Under the pieces are notes generated by a model, which was not told the DNA's origin, did not search any database, and saw only the letters and a program-made list of their open reading frames with translations. Of a stretch of DNA of 64,000 bases, positions 21,906-32,178 are shown piece by piece (positions within the stretch are counted from its first letter, which is position 1; each line of letters begins with the position of its first letter). Position numbers and translations under genes: made by a program. The stretch is from Ananas comosus (Eukaryota > Streptophyta > Magnoliopsida > Poales > Bromeliaceae): positions 778,220 through 842,219 of the forward strand of contig NC_033622.1 in assembly GCF_001540865.1 (NCBI RefSeq). The letters are read 5' to 3'.

Positions 21906-22220
21906 CTACAGGGCGGCGGAGAGGGAGAGGGAGGAGATGGTGGCGGCGTGGAGTTCGACGCAGTCGACTAGGGCGCCGCGCTGCGGGGCGGCGACGAGAG
22001 TGGGGTTGGCCGAGACGTAGGCAAGGAGGGAGGAGAGGTCGGCCGCTGCGGAGGCGGTGGAGGAGAGCGAGCATTCGCATATGCTTGCGAAGGAGGAGAG
22101 GTTTGCAGTAGTTGCACTACTCGTGGTGGTGGTGGTGGTGGTGTTTGGGGAGGAGGAGGAGGAGGAGGTTGTGGGGATGAGGAAGAAGAAGAGGAGGAGA
22201 AGGGTGAGGAGATGCGCCAT
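21906..22220 (-). pseudogene. PME 5' fragment: signal peptide and truncated PMEI domain with intact small frame
   Basis: Starting at 22220 (MAHLLTLLLLFFFLIP) the frame runs 104 codons: signal peptide, poly-Ser/Thr run, NLSSFASICE, then directly CSLSSTASAAADLSSLLAY through DCVELHAATISSLSLSAAL and a TAG created at the junction with the LTR fragment. Compared with the copy at 240-1947, about 25 residues carrying PFPGPC and the following helix are deleted, in frame. The TATA motif is retained near 22270. As a PME it is dead; it could still encode a small secreted peptide. Together with 18269-18918 it may be the scattered remains of one gene. Confidence 0.8.
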
Positions 22221-22267
22221 TGGAGTAATGAAGAGTGGGATTATGTTATACAGTCTCAATGGATCGA

Positions 22268-22282
22268 TACATATATATAGAC
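22268..22282 (-). promoter_or_regulatory. TATA box of the PME 5' fragment
   Basis: CTATATATATGTAT on the minus strand, about 50 bases before the ATG at 22220 and positioned like the TATA motif of the paralogue at 1998-2012. Confidence 0.5.
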
Positions 22283-22364
22283 TGGAGCTGTTAGACTCTT
22301 TCATGTGTACGCACTTCATGGATATCTATACAATACACTATTTGACACTCCTAAAAGTGCCACG

Positions 22365-22925
22365 TGGCGCGTTGAGGATAATTCTCTCTCTACCCTACTC
22401 TCCATGCTTCTCTCACTACCCTTTCTCTCTCTAAGTGCCACGAGAAGCGCTGAGCACAATCCTCTCTCTACCTCTACTCTCCATGCTCTCTCTCACTACC
22501 CTTCTCTATCTCCTTCATCTCTGTACCCCAAGCCCCTTCTCCCTCCTCTCTCTACCTTTTCTCTCTCTCTCTCTCTCCTCCCCTTCTTTATCTCCTTCAT
22601 CTCTGTACCCCCTTCCCCTTCTCCCTCCTCTCTCTACCTTTTCTCTCTCTCCTCCCCTTCTCTATCTTTTTTCTATCTCTACCCCTCTCTCTTCCCTCAA
22701 TGGCAATAAAAAACAAGTAGGACAAAATCAAGGGATCCCGAAAAATCCGGAATCACAATCTGTTGGTCATCTCTCTACCCCCTTCCCCCTCTCCCTCCTC
22801 TCTCTACCCTTTCTCTCTCTCTCCTCCCCTTCTCTATCTCTCTCCTATCTCTACCCCTCTCTCACCCCTCAATGGCAAAATCAAGGGATCCCGAAAAATC
22901 CGGGATCACAATCTGTTGGTGATTT
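22365..22925 (+). repeat. CT-rich tandem minisatellite
   Basis: Iterated CTCTCTCTACC, CTTCTCTATCTC and CCCTTCTCC blocks, including a duplicated module ending AATGGCAA..AAATCAAGGGATCCCG and CACAATCTGTTGGT (about 22697-22770 and 22870-22922). The long serine/leucine/proline frames here are products of the repeat, not genes. Confidence 0.85.
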
Positions 22926-23160
22926 TTTTTTTAAAAGGCCTTTGGATTCATGAAGAGCCAGGGGCTCTATAAATAGAGCATTTGAATTGCGGGTATGCAC
23001 TGGGTGTGTACGCCGCCCTCCCGTCATACGATGCCTCCGCGGTATATCCCATACTCTGTTAAATAAAAAAAATAAAAAAAAAGAAATAGATTGCACTAAG
23101 AGGAGAAAGTTAAAAAAAAAAAAGAAGGGTGTGAAGGAGAAGAAGAAATGGGTTTTCAAA

Positions 23161-23164
<4 letters not shown>
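22926..23164. other. Short spacer, no gene recognised
   Basis: Mixed composition with an A-rich stretch; the open frames on both strands do not resemble known proteins. Confidence 0.4.

Positions 23165-23240
<76 letters not shown>
23165..23240. repeat. (TA)n microsatellite
   Basis: About 75 bases of pure TA repeat, the longest dinucleotide tract in the window. Confidence 0.95.
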
Positions 23241-23245
<5 letters not shown>

Positions 23246-23246
23246 G

Positions 23247-23275
23247 CTAGTAAAATGTACGTGCAAATGCACGTA
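23247..23275 (-). mobile_element. Helitron-type 3' terminus (minus orientation)
   Basis: A perfect hairpin ACGTGCA-AA-TGCACGT at 23259-23274 is followed on the minus strand, after 8 bases, by CTAG at 23250-23247, the plant Helitron 3' layout. Confidence 0.55.
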
Positions 23276-23870
23276 ATAACTATTAGAAAAAGTTATAATT
23301 TTTTAAATTATTTTCATTTTAGCCATATTTTATATGATTGCCAAATATGTATCTAAAAATTTAAAATAATAAATCACGCTATTAAGAAAGATATACTTTA
23401 AATGATAAATAATTAACAATAATCTCTAATGCAAAAATTACTTTTGAAATTTAATAGAAAAATAACAATCTGTTAGAAAATAAATTTTTGAAATTAAATA
23501 GAAAAATAAAATCCGTTATCTTAAAAAGAAAATATATTTTGAAATTAAATAGATAATATCTAAAAAAGATATTTTAAAATAAAATAGGAAAATATCTTTT
23601 ATAGGATTTTCACACCCGTAATCTGTTATAGAAACTTACTTTTGAAATTAAATAGAAAAATTTATATTTTAGGATTTTCACATCAGTAATCTGTTATAGA
23701 GAACTTACGTATTCATTGCTGTTTCTATTTCTATTTTTATTCTTATATTTAAAATTTTTCGTGCGGAAAGAGAAAAATTGGCGCTAATTTTTCGTTGAAA
23801 AATGGGTCTGTCAACAGATCCAAATTTGAATATACATGCTTATATATACGTGCTTATATATATATATATA
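23276..23870. other. AT-rich stretch between two Helitron-like ends
   Basis: Contains a duplicated AGGATTTTCACA..GTAATCTGTTATAGA motif near 23605 and 23672. No gene. Confidence 0.45.
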
Positions 23871-23900
23871 CTAGTTAAGTGCACGTGCAATGCACGTCAC
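23871..23900 (-). mobile_element. Helitron-type 3' terminus (minus orientation)
   Basis: Hairpin ACGTGCA-A-TGCACGT at 23883-23897 with CTAG at 23874-23871 next to a (TA)n tract. It closely resembles the end at 23247 (same stem), so the two likely belong to one family. Confidence 0.6.
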
Positions 23901-25864
23901 ACAAATACTAAAAAAAAAATTTATAAATAAATATTATAGATTCCATAAATAATATTTAATCATTACTAAAATAAAATGATAGAAATAAAAAATAGAATTA
24001 TAATATCATAAAAGAAAGAACACAAAATCTATCATGGTATCATTAAAAAAAAATACAAAATTCGTCACTAAACTAATTGAAAATGTCACCATTAGTTCCC
24101 CTTCCGTACAAATTGCATTGTAAGTAAGAAAAACAATAAAATAAATATTAGTAAATCATCAGAATAGATAAAATTAAAAAAAATGTAAATTTAATAAGAA
24201 TTCATATAAGTAAAAAATTTAGCTTAATTTTATTTCTTGAGTTTTTGGAATAGGTGGATTAAGCACAATTTTACTTATAAAATTTTGCTAAATTGATCCT
24301 GATAAATAAATTTAAAATACCACAAAAAAATAAAATATTAAAAAGTACATTTATCCTAATTATCGATATTAAAGTGCACTATTTTTATACAACAACTGAA
24401 TTGTTTACAATAGTGTCTCTCCAAATGCCAATGTGTGTTATAGCACTATCTTGTTCTAGAGTATGAATCTAATTCGATTCATGCTTCAATCCATCCAAAT
24501 AATTAGTTATTAATAATTTTTTCATGCCAATGTGTGTTAGCATTATCTTGTCCTAGAAAATCAATCTAATTCAATTCATACTTCAATCCATCCAAATAAT
24601 TAGTTCTTAATAATTTTATTCATGTGAAATGATAAAAAGAGAAATATTTTAAATTAAAATTCAAATTATCAAATTCGCGGGTATTAAATTTTGGCGGGCA
24701 TTACAAATTTAAAATTTAATTTTGGTACTTAGATTGGTAGGTATTACGTTTGAGAAAAAAAATATTTGAGAAAATGTTTGGATATGTAATAAATTTAATT
24801 TTACATATTACGTGATTAGTGGAGATATTACGTGATTGGCGGGTAGGACGTTAGATAAGAGATAAATTTAGTTTTACGTATTACATGATTGTTGGGTAGA
24901 AAAAAATATTTGAAAAAAAGGATATTTTTGTCAACAAAAATAACAGATACTTTTATTTTTATTCGTTGGATGAGATCCAATGGCGAAAACTTAAGATCTA
25001 TATTTGAGAATAAATTATTATTTGAAGATTTATTTAAAATAGATAAAATATATTTTATATTTGAGAACACGGAGAATATTTTGGTGTTGAATATTTTGGT
25101 AAAAATATTTAAAATTATATTTAATTAACGATTTTGTTTTGATTGGGCGGGTATTAATTTTTTAAAAAAATATTCTATGCTTTTACGACGCATTATTTAA
25201 ATATTGAATATTTTGTTAAAAATATTTAAAATTATATTTAATTAACGATTTAGTTTTGATTTGGGGTATTAAAATATTTTTAACAATATTTAACGCTTTT
25301 ATGGCGCGCCAAATTTTAATACTCGTCAAAATTAAATCTACTATTTTATTTAAGGAAAAACCTACTATCATAAATTAAAATTCAAATTATCAAATTCGCG
25401 GGTATTAAATTTATGCGGGCATTACAAATTTTAATTTTAATTTTGAATACTACATGTTGGCAGCAAATAAATTTAATTTTACGTATTACGTGATTAGCGA
25501 AGGTATTGCATGATTGGCGGGTATTACGTTAGATAAGAGATAAATTTAGTTTTACGTATGGTGGGTAGAAAAAAAAATATATGAGAAACGCGGCGTAGAT
25601 AGGAGATAACGGATATAGAGGGTATTTTTGTCAACAAAAATGACAGATACTTTTATTTTTATTCGTTGGATGAGATCTAATGGCGAAAACTTAATATCTA
25701 TATTTAAGAATAAATTATTATTTAAAGATTTATTTAAAATGAGTTGTTGAAATTTACTGGACATGACAATATTAGTAAAAAAGATAGAGACATTTTTGGA
25801 AAGAAAAAAATTTCAAAACTCATGCTTTTATAAGTAGTATATATATATATATATATATATATAT
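23901..25864. repeat. AT-rich stretch with a large direct repeat
   Basis: About 24657-25045 and 25378-25745 are direct copies (landmarks: TCAAATTCGCGGGTATTAAA, TTTTTGTCAACAAAAAT, ATTCGTTGGATGAGATC). A smaller duplication (ATTTTGGTAAAAATATTTAA) recurs near 25090 and 25215. The frames here (for example 24889-25128) are AT-rich and unlike known proteins. A (TA)n tract lies at 25840-25864. Confidence 0.7.
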
Positions 25865-26092
25865 GAACTAGGCTAATATACTATTAATAGTACTAAGTTA
25901 TTTGTGCTACCAAGTTTTTAGCCATTGGATTAAGAGATGTACGGTTAGGATAATGTGGGCCCCCTAGGGTTGAGTGGGTGGTTGGTTGAATAGTATGATC
26001 TAACGGGTGAAAATAATTAAAATGGTAGATCTAACTGCGAAAAACTTGGTAGCACCAAGTGCTCCATGCTATTAATAGCATAGTAGCCGGAC
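25865..26092. mobile_element. Short foldback MITE, copy E
   Basis: The ends are GAACTAGGCTAATATACTATT and an inverted AATAGCATAGTAGCCGGACT. An internal palindrome TGCTATTAATAGCA sits at the right end. About 230 bases, no coding. It shares the GGCTACTAT end with the longer family (copies A-C) but has a different core (GGATTAAGAGATGT, GGGTTGAGTGGGTGG). Confidence 0.75.
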
Positions 26093-26106
26093 TCTATATA
26101 TATATA

Positions 26107-26337
26107 GAACTAGGCTACTATGCTATTAATAGCACCAAGTCGTTGATGCTACCAAGTTTTTGGCCATTGGATTAAGAGATGTGTGGTTAGGATGATGTGG
26201 GCTCTCTAGGGTTGAGTGGGTGGTTTGTTGAATAGTATGATCTAATGGGTGAAAATGATCCAAAGGGTAGATCTGACGGCGAAAAACTTGGTAGCATCAA
26301 GTGCTTCGTGCTATTAACAGCATAGTAGCCGGACTCT
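26107..26337. mobile_element. Short foldback MITE, copy F
   Basis: Nearly identical to copy E and directly next to it, separated by a 12-base TATA tract. The stem TAGCA..TGCTA lies near the left end and its relative TAGCATCAAGTGC near the right end. Confidence 0.8.
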
Positions 26338-27270
26338 ATATATATAGTTTGATAGAGGAAACCATTGCTGTCGCCGTCGAGGGCGACCCTACCGACGCTG
26401 CTGCTGTCGCGTCCCCCAAGCCACAATCGCTGCTGTATACGCTGCAGACTACGCCCAAACCGTCGCACCTGTCCAAGTCGTTGTCGCACCAAAGTGACGC
26501 CGTCCCTGCTGCGTCCTTGGCCGTCGCCACCCAACGCGCCTCGAATCGTCGCCGCCCGAACCTCTGTTTGCGTTAAAGTCAAAGTTGAAGCTAACAGCCC
26601 ATTGCCTCGGAAGCAAGGACCAAAACAAAGGGGTGGAGTATTTTATTTGCTTACATCAAAGTGTACCCCATGACTGTTTTTTTTTTGTTTTAAATTATCA
26701 TATTTTATGTCAAATAAAATGAACAAAGAACGAAAAAACGAGAGCCCCATTTTATGTCAAATAAAGAAAAGGGGAAAGTAAAAAAATTTACTACAACTAT
26801 GTGAGTGTGAAGTAAAAAAAAAAAAAAAGAAAAAAGTAAAAGAGGAAAATAGAAGAAGAAAAGAAAGGTACAAAAAACAAAAAATAAACAAAATAAAAAA
26901 AATTAAATTAGAAAAAAAGACTGCGCTTCTCCTCCCTTTTCATATTTAGTTAAATTAAAATGACCAAAAATAGTTAAAATTATTAAATCCGGTGAACCTA
27001 CTAATGAATTTAATAGATTTATAAAATTTTTGATAAATTTTGTTTAATCAATTAAATATTTAGGAAGCCTCTATACATTTTCACCATAAAAAATTTTGAT
27101 AAAAAAAGGTGTACAGACCTCCTCAACTATTAAACGCTTTGAAATAGACAACTCCAAATTATTTTTTAACTAATTTTAATAATTTTTAATTTTTATGCTT
27201 AATTCTAATTAATTAAATAAAAATTGTTAATATTTATATAAATTAAAATATTTAAATTATCTGAAATACT
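26338..27270. other. GC-rich patch followed by A-rich spacer
   Basis: Bases 26345-26580 are GC-rich and open in several frames on both strands, for example IAVAVEGDPTDAAAVASPKP on the plus strand; none matches a family I know, and the openness on both strands suggests composition rather than coding. The rest is A-rich with no gene. Confidence 0.4.
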
Positions 27271-27275
27271 ACCTA

Positions 27276-27304
27276 CCCGCCGCGAAGCGCGGGCCCTACA
27301 CTAG
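27276..27304 (+). mobile_element. Helitron-type 3' terminus (plus orientation)
   Basis: GC-rich hairpin motif CCCGCCGCGAAGCGCGGG (27276-27293), then CTAG at 27301-27304 followed by T in a TATA context. The body would lie to the left. It faces the minus-oriented ends at 20956, 23247 and 23871. Confidence 0.65.
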
Positions 27305-27539
27305 TATATATTAATATATATAGACACAGCTAATTAAACACTTCTTCATGCGTGCACGTCATGGATATACACATATAGACACAGATATTATTCTCTTAAA
27401 CGCATACAGTAGCCGTATATTCATAGCTTTTTAACCGTCAGATCTGCTTCAAGGTTCGTGTAGTTTTGCTGGTCAATTTATTATAGTTAATTTCTCCCAA
27501 CCAATTTTTCTGTCCCAGATTCCAAATTAATTATTGTAG

Positions 27540-27930
27540 AGCATGCATCCGCCTCCTCCTTCCCTCTGGCCGCCGCCCACCACCACCACCTCCTTTCTCC
27601 CCCAACTACCCCTTGCCTTCGGGATGGGGCCGAGGGTGCTCCGACTCCGGCATTCTCGTCACATTTAACGTCGCTGTTGTCGGCAGGTCGACATCGTCTC
27701 CCTCGGCGCCGGCAGCACCATCGTGCCCTACCACCTCGACGCCATCGCCGTGGATGCCTTCTCCGCTGCTGAGAAAGTTGTTCTTCGTCTCCGCCTCTGT
27801 CGGGAACAGCGGCCCCGATGAGCTCATTGTCACCAATGTTGCCTCGTGGGTCGCCATCCTCAGGGTTTGGGGTGGCGACAGTGGTCGAGGTGGGTGCTAC
27901 CGGTGCCGGAGGATGAGGATGAGGAGGGGT
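27540..27930 (+). pseudogene. Subtilisin-like protease fragment
   Basis: From 27687 one frame reads VDIVSLGAGSTIVPYHLDAI then AVDAFSAAEK; near 27775 the frame shifts and continues LFFVSASVGNSGPDELIVTN VASWVA. This matches the plant subtilase (SBT1-type) block around the oxyanion-hole Asn, here the N of VGNSGP. The catalytic Asp, His and Ser regions are not visible. It is a GC-rich gene piece of about 250-390 bases in repeat-rich DNA just outside a Helitron-like end, so it may have been moved by a transposon. Confidence 0.75.
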
Positions 27931-28544
27931 GCTGTACGAGGATTAATTGATAATTAGCCAGAGAAGTTAATTAGAAAAGTTAATTAGGGTGCAGAAGTTA
28001 ATTATCTAAAATTAATTGGGATAAATTAGTCATTATATATGCACAGACCTTAAAGCAGATCTAATGGCCAAAAATAGTTACGAGAACAATAACTATTTAA
28101 AATTTAAAATTTATAATTTATAATTTAAATTTAAAATTTAAAATTTAAAAAATTAAAGTTTAAAATTTTTAAATTTAAATTAAAAATTAAAAATTTAAAT
28201 TTTAAAATTTTAAAATTTAAAAGTTGACAATTTAAAATTTTAAATTAAATTTTTTAATATGACGTACTGAAAGGGTTTCAAGAGCTAGAGGGATAAAATT
28301 GTTATTTTACATAATATGCAGTATTACTGACTTTCAGTAATCCAAGATACACATCACCTCTCGTTAATATTTTTTGTGTAATTCTGCATAATTTGTAATG
28401 CTATATTACCAACCTGATTATATATCGAATGAACCAAATACGATAATTCTCACAGGATTGCATGTAATCCTGCCAGGATAACCCGAACCAAACGCATCCT
28501 AAGAGTATAGTAGTAGCTGCACTAGATATATAGAGAGAGAGAGT
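27931..28544. repeat. AT-rich spacer and truncated Tourist-like MITE end
   Basis: Bases 28080-28260 are AAATTTAAA-type low complexity. About 28275-28498 matches 41165-41380, the right part of the Tourist-like element J, ending ACCAAACGCATCC. The left end is missing. Confidence 0.6.
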
Positions 28545-28690
28545 TGGACTAAAATACTATTAATAGTGTTTGCCCATTTTGATCATTTATAGCCATTGGA
28601 TTAAATATTATAACCCAGTGAGTACCACTCAACTTTAAGAGAATAATATCATACAAACCCTACAATTTCTCATCCAAGGGTTATATAGTT
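28545..28690. mobile_element. Truncated short foldback MITE (E/F type)
   Basis: Starts GGACTAAAATACTATTAATAGT and continues with the AGCCATTGGATTAA core of copies E-G; the right end is missing. It lies directly left of another element of the same superfamily. Confidence 0.55.
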
Positions 28691-28691
28691 A

Positions 28692-29222
28692 AGCGGAAAT
28701 ACTATCGGTAACAATATGCTATGTTGCTATCTATTTATTTTTTATGACAGAGCCTCTAAATCGACGATCTGCACCGTTGAGCATAATCTATAGCATTTAA
28801 AATATCTAAAAATCAGATTTCACACTTTTTCGATATTGCTCTCTTATCCATCAAGTGGACACAAAAATAAACGACTGGAAATGAATATCCTCTAAAAAAT
28901 GATGATAGGAGTTTTGTAATCAAGATCGAACGTATAGATCTTGTTCTAAACAATTTAAAAAATTTTCTAACAAAAATTCAATTAATTTGGATATTGCTAT
29001 ACTATTAAACGAGAAAACTCCTTATATCGGTAATTAAAATTATAAATTTTGAAACTCTTTGATCAATAGATCAATAATGTCGAAATAATTTAAAATTTGG
29101 TTTCTAAATACTTCAAGTGGCATAGATCATGTTCAATAGTACCGTTCATCGATGTGGAGGTCCCATCATCAAAAATAAATGGGGGACAATGAAACCCGTT
29201 TGCTACCGATAGCATTTCAGCT
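28692..29222. mobile_element. Palindrome-capped foldback MITE, diverged copy D
   Basis: The left end contains ACTATCGGTA and the right end TACCGATAGCATTTCAGC; the core (AATCGACGATCTGCACCGTTGA) is that of copies A-C. The terminal palindromes have decayed. Confidence 0.65.
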
Positions 29223-29794
29223 CGAACCCAAAATTATATATTTAATATCCAAAGTCCGGCCCAAACGTGGTCTATCGGACTAGGCCATATTTAGGCCCGG
29301 GCCCAATTCCACCCCTAGTTTTGATGGCGAGCGGTGCACGGCCCGGGATGGCGAGGGTTTTGAAGAATCCGAAGTTTTAATGGTGAGCAGTGCGTGGCTC
29401 CACGGTGGCTTCTGATCGCCAGTGGCCGGTCTGGAGGGGGGCGAGGAGGAGAGGAGTAAAGAGGGCTAGGGCATACTTTGAGCGAGAGTAGAGGCGAGTG
29501 TTTTTTGCACGAGTTTTTTTTTTATCTTTTTAACGGAGCATGCTTTTTTTTTGGCAAATAATACAGAATTTACGAATTATTCGTCAATAATAGCTTTAAA
29601 CTAAAAAAATATAATTTATTTCGAATTTTTGAGAAAAAAAAATAAATACGAACTGTTTAATTCAATTACCAATAATTTGCGAATTAACTAACTAAATTCT
29701 AGCTTCTCTTATTTTGTTTTTCTTAACTGTGAGAGAAAAACTAATACATATAGCCTAATAAATTCCACATCAGAATATCATGCTTACTTATCAT
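29223..29794. other. Spacer, no gene recognised
   Basis: A moderately GC-rich patch at 29300-29470 gives no convincing protein. Bases 29560-29700 carry repeated CGAATTATTCG/AATTTACGAATTA motifs related to 44040-44360. Confidence 0.4.
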
Positions 29795-30020
29795 ATAAAA
29801 CTCATAGTATGTTTTTAATAATTGTATATTGGACAATTACTAAGTATTCTATTACTAAAGCAAAATATAAAATTATTGGCTATTTTCCAATTTTGATCGC
29901 CTCTGCAAATTTCGATCATCCCGTATATGTGTCCTGCCTTAGTAAGCATCCAAATATAACATTACCTTTTTAATTGAGAGAGAGAATATACTTTACATAG
30001 ATTTTTCTACTGATTAACAA
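29795..30020. repeat. Direct repeat shared with 5815-6065
   Basis: Same sequence and orientation as the left copy (AAAGCAAAATATAAAATTATTGGCT region). Here it immediately precedes the 3' end of a PME pseudogene on the minus strand, i.e. it is that gene's downstream flank. Confidence 0.7.
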
Positions 30021-30049
30021 CAACAAAATAGAAGTTTTTTTTTTTTTGG

Positions 30050-30820
30050 TAAATATCTATGGATCTATGAAGTTTGAAACCGAAAACTTCCTCACATTAG
30101 TCCATCACCTAATAACCAGCCCAAGTGACTCCGGCATCCACCCTTGCGTTGGCCTCTATTCATGTACTCGTAGTACAGCTTATCCTGGTCCCGGTTCCCA
30201 GGCCACTCAGTCTGCCCGGCCGGATCCACGAGGCCATCGATGTACACCATCCTCGAATACAGCTTAATTCCGCGGCCTCCCGAGATAAATCCTGGTGCTC
30301 ATGGCCTCTCGAGATAAGTTCTTGTGCTCACATTGCTTGAACGACTATCGAACAATTTCGACTGCCCGGGATGGGCTTCCGGGCTATGATGCTGCAGCGC
30401 TGGAAACAACACCGGGTTTCCAAATATGAAGTCGATGGTGCCGTAAATGTCGCACTCGCGGTAAAACTTGTCAAATATAAAAATGTTTAAATACCGTTCT
30501 TTAACAGTTTAAACTTTTAGAGGACAACGGTTGTTCACATAGTATCAGAGCAGGAAGTAATTCAAACCCATGTCATGATCCGACCAAAAAATTCCAAGCT
30601 CAGATGTGAAAGAGAGTGTTAAATATAAAAATATTTAAATACCGTTTTATAAAAATGTGAGAGGGAGTATAACGATTGTTTCACAAAACTCCCGTTGACT
30701 CAGAGGGCCAGGCCGACGAGGCCGCGTTCACTCGGAGGGCCATAGCCTGGCCGGCCCTTTGCTGGCCCAGCTGTGTTTCGAGAGCTAAGAAGCCTTGCCC
30801 AGAAACTGCTGCGCAATAGT
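30050..30820 (-). pseudogene. PME catalytic exon, degenerate, interrupted by a TRIM element
   Basis: Homologous to 18269-18918. From the right: a CAG acceptor with AVSGQGF-like coding, AKGPAR-like sequence, then the 217-bp retrotransposon at 30469-30685, then FYRECDIYGTIDFIFGNPVLF-like coding, then the C-terminal third with deletions and a duplicated AAGTCCTGGTGCTCA-type stretch near 30290. The QDTLY segment is lost at the insertion site. Multiple frameshifts; clearly not functional. Confidence 0.88.
30469..30685 (+). mobile_element. Complete TRIM/SMART-type miniature LTR retrotransposon
   Basis: 5' LTR 30469-30539 (71 bp, TGTCAAATATAAAAATG..TTGTTCACA) and 3' LTR 30617-30685 (69 bp, TGTTAAATATAAAAATA..TTGTTTCACA), both with TG..CA ends. 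The primer-binding site TAGTATCAGAGC (30540-30551) starts right after the 5' LTR and a purine run GTGAAAGAGAG ends right before the 3' LTR. A 5-bp target duplication AAACT stands at 30464-30468 and 30686-30690. The internal domain is only about 77 bases with no protein. It sits inside a PME exon. Confidence 0.93.
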
Positions 30821-30848
30821 TGCTAACGTATTATAAAGTATGAAGTTA

Positions 30849-30997
30849 ATTATATGTAATTTACTTCTAACTGCTATCAAAACGCGTAGTTAGCAAAATA
30901 GCAAAACGCGTAGCAAAATAGCAAAACAAGAAACGTTATATGTAACTTACTTCTAACTGCTATCAAAACGCGTAGTTAGCAAATAGCAAAACAAGAA
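30849..30997. repeat. Tandem duplication of about 85 bases
   Basis: TTATATGTAA(T/C)TTACTTCTAACTGC with following GCTATCAAAACGCGTAGTTAGC and CAAAATAGCAAAAC blocks is present twice, with a further internal duplication of AGCAAAACGCGTAGCAAAAT. Confidence 0.85.
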
Positions 30998-30999
30998 GC

Positions 31000-31600
31000 T
31001 ATTAATCTGAGGTTCACGTGACTAAACTAGATCAGATATATTTCTATTTATTTATTTAACTACATTAAAGGTGGTTTGTTTAATTTTTAATGTAATATAT
31101 ATATATATATATAAAATTTAAAATTTTGATACTTTCAAATTTTAAAGTTTTAAATTTAAAATTTTATATTTAAATTTTAAATTTTAATTTTAACTTATAA
31201 TATTTATTTTTAAGTTTTAAACATCCAAATTTAAAATTTTAAATCTCTAAACTCTATAAAATTAATTAATTAATTAATTATATTAATAATTAATTATATA
31301 TAGTATAATTAAAAAAATTTATTTGTAAGTATAGTTTTCGTTTTGTCATGTGGGTGCCAGCACGGTGGGGAGGAAAAAAAAAGTGAAAATAGTGAATGGT
31401 CACCGCATTCGTCAAATTATTTACGACTTATAAAAGTGGTAAGTGGTTCATCACTTTTAAAAATAGCATACAATGACAGAATGGGAGAGAGAATGAGAGT
31501 AAAAATTAATAAAGGTGGTGAACAGACCACTGTCTTTAAAATAATTTTTTGATTTTAAGATGTGCTATAAAAGCGATTAATGATTCGTCGCATTTAAGAG
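31000..31600. other. AT-rich spacer, low complexity
   Basis: Iterated AAATTTTAAATTTAAAAT motifs at 31110-31250 and a TTAATTAATTAA run near 31262. No gene. Confidence 0.5.
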
Positions 31601-31601
31601 G

Positions 31602-32178
31602 CCGTTAGGTTGGATATAGTTACAAAAAGTGTAATTGTTGGAAGTATATGCTGTTGCAAATGCTGTAACCATAATTACGTCTAATCTGTTTGGTTTTATG
31701 TATTTACAACTGTTGCAGTTACATTTCTTCTGTTTGGTAGGTTGTAAATTGAGATTTGAATTTGTAAATTCTGTTAATTTTTAAATAGAAAGATGAGATT
31801 ATCTCTTCTGAATATAACGTAATCATGTTTTAATTATTAATTAAGAATTTTATATCTATATATAATTTATATATTATAAAATTATATATGAATTTAATAA
31901 ATTTTAAATGCAAACATATTATAGATTTCGTCAAGACAAAAATTAAAATATTATTAAACTATGAAAAAAAAATCACACTTTATTTTTTTTTAATAGGCGA
32001 GTCGATTCAAGTCCAACAACTGCAGTTGGTTTGGCTGCAGTACCAACTGCAGCAATTGGGCTTTTTCTTGTAAATGCAACTGCAATAGTTGGACCTAATT
32101 ATACCAAACCAAATAAAAATTTAATAGATGCATATATTTTCAACTGCAGTTGAAAATGTATGTAATAAAACAGCCCCA
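31602..32178. mobile_element. MITE with GTTTGGT-type ends
   Basis: The left end GGCCGTTAGGTTGGATATAG and the right end, inverted, GGGGCTGTTTTATTACATAC form imperfect terminal repeats with internal CAACTGCAGTTG palindromes. A shorter relative lies at 36687-37102. No coding. Confidence 0.55.

Noticed and set aside
22305..22953. Long Ser/Leu/Pro-rich open frames on the plus strand
   Set aside because: They are translations of the CT-rich minisatellite in overlapping frames; no start context, domain or codon bias supports them.
24889..25128. 79-codon AT-rich frame
   Set aside because: It lies in a duplicated AT-rich repeat, has no recognisable domain, and its duplicate at 25560-25760 is not open in the same way.
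26187..26673. Open frames on both strands of a GC-rich patch
   Set aside because: No family resemblance, and both strands are open, which points to composition; kept only as a GC-rich patch.
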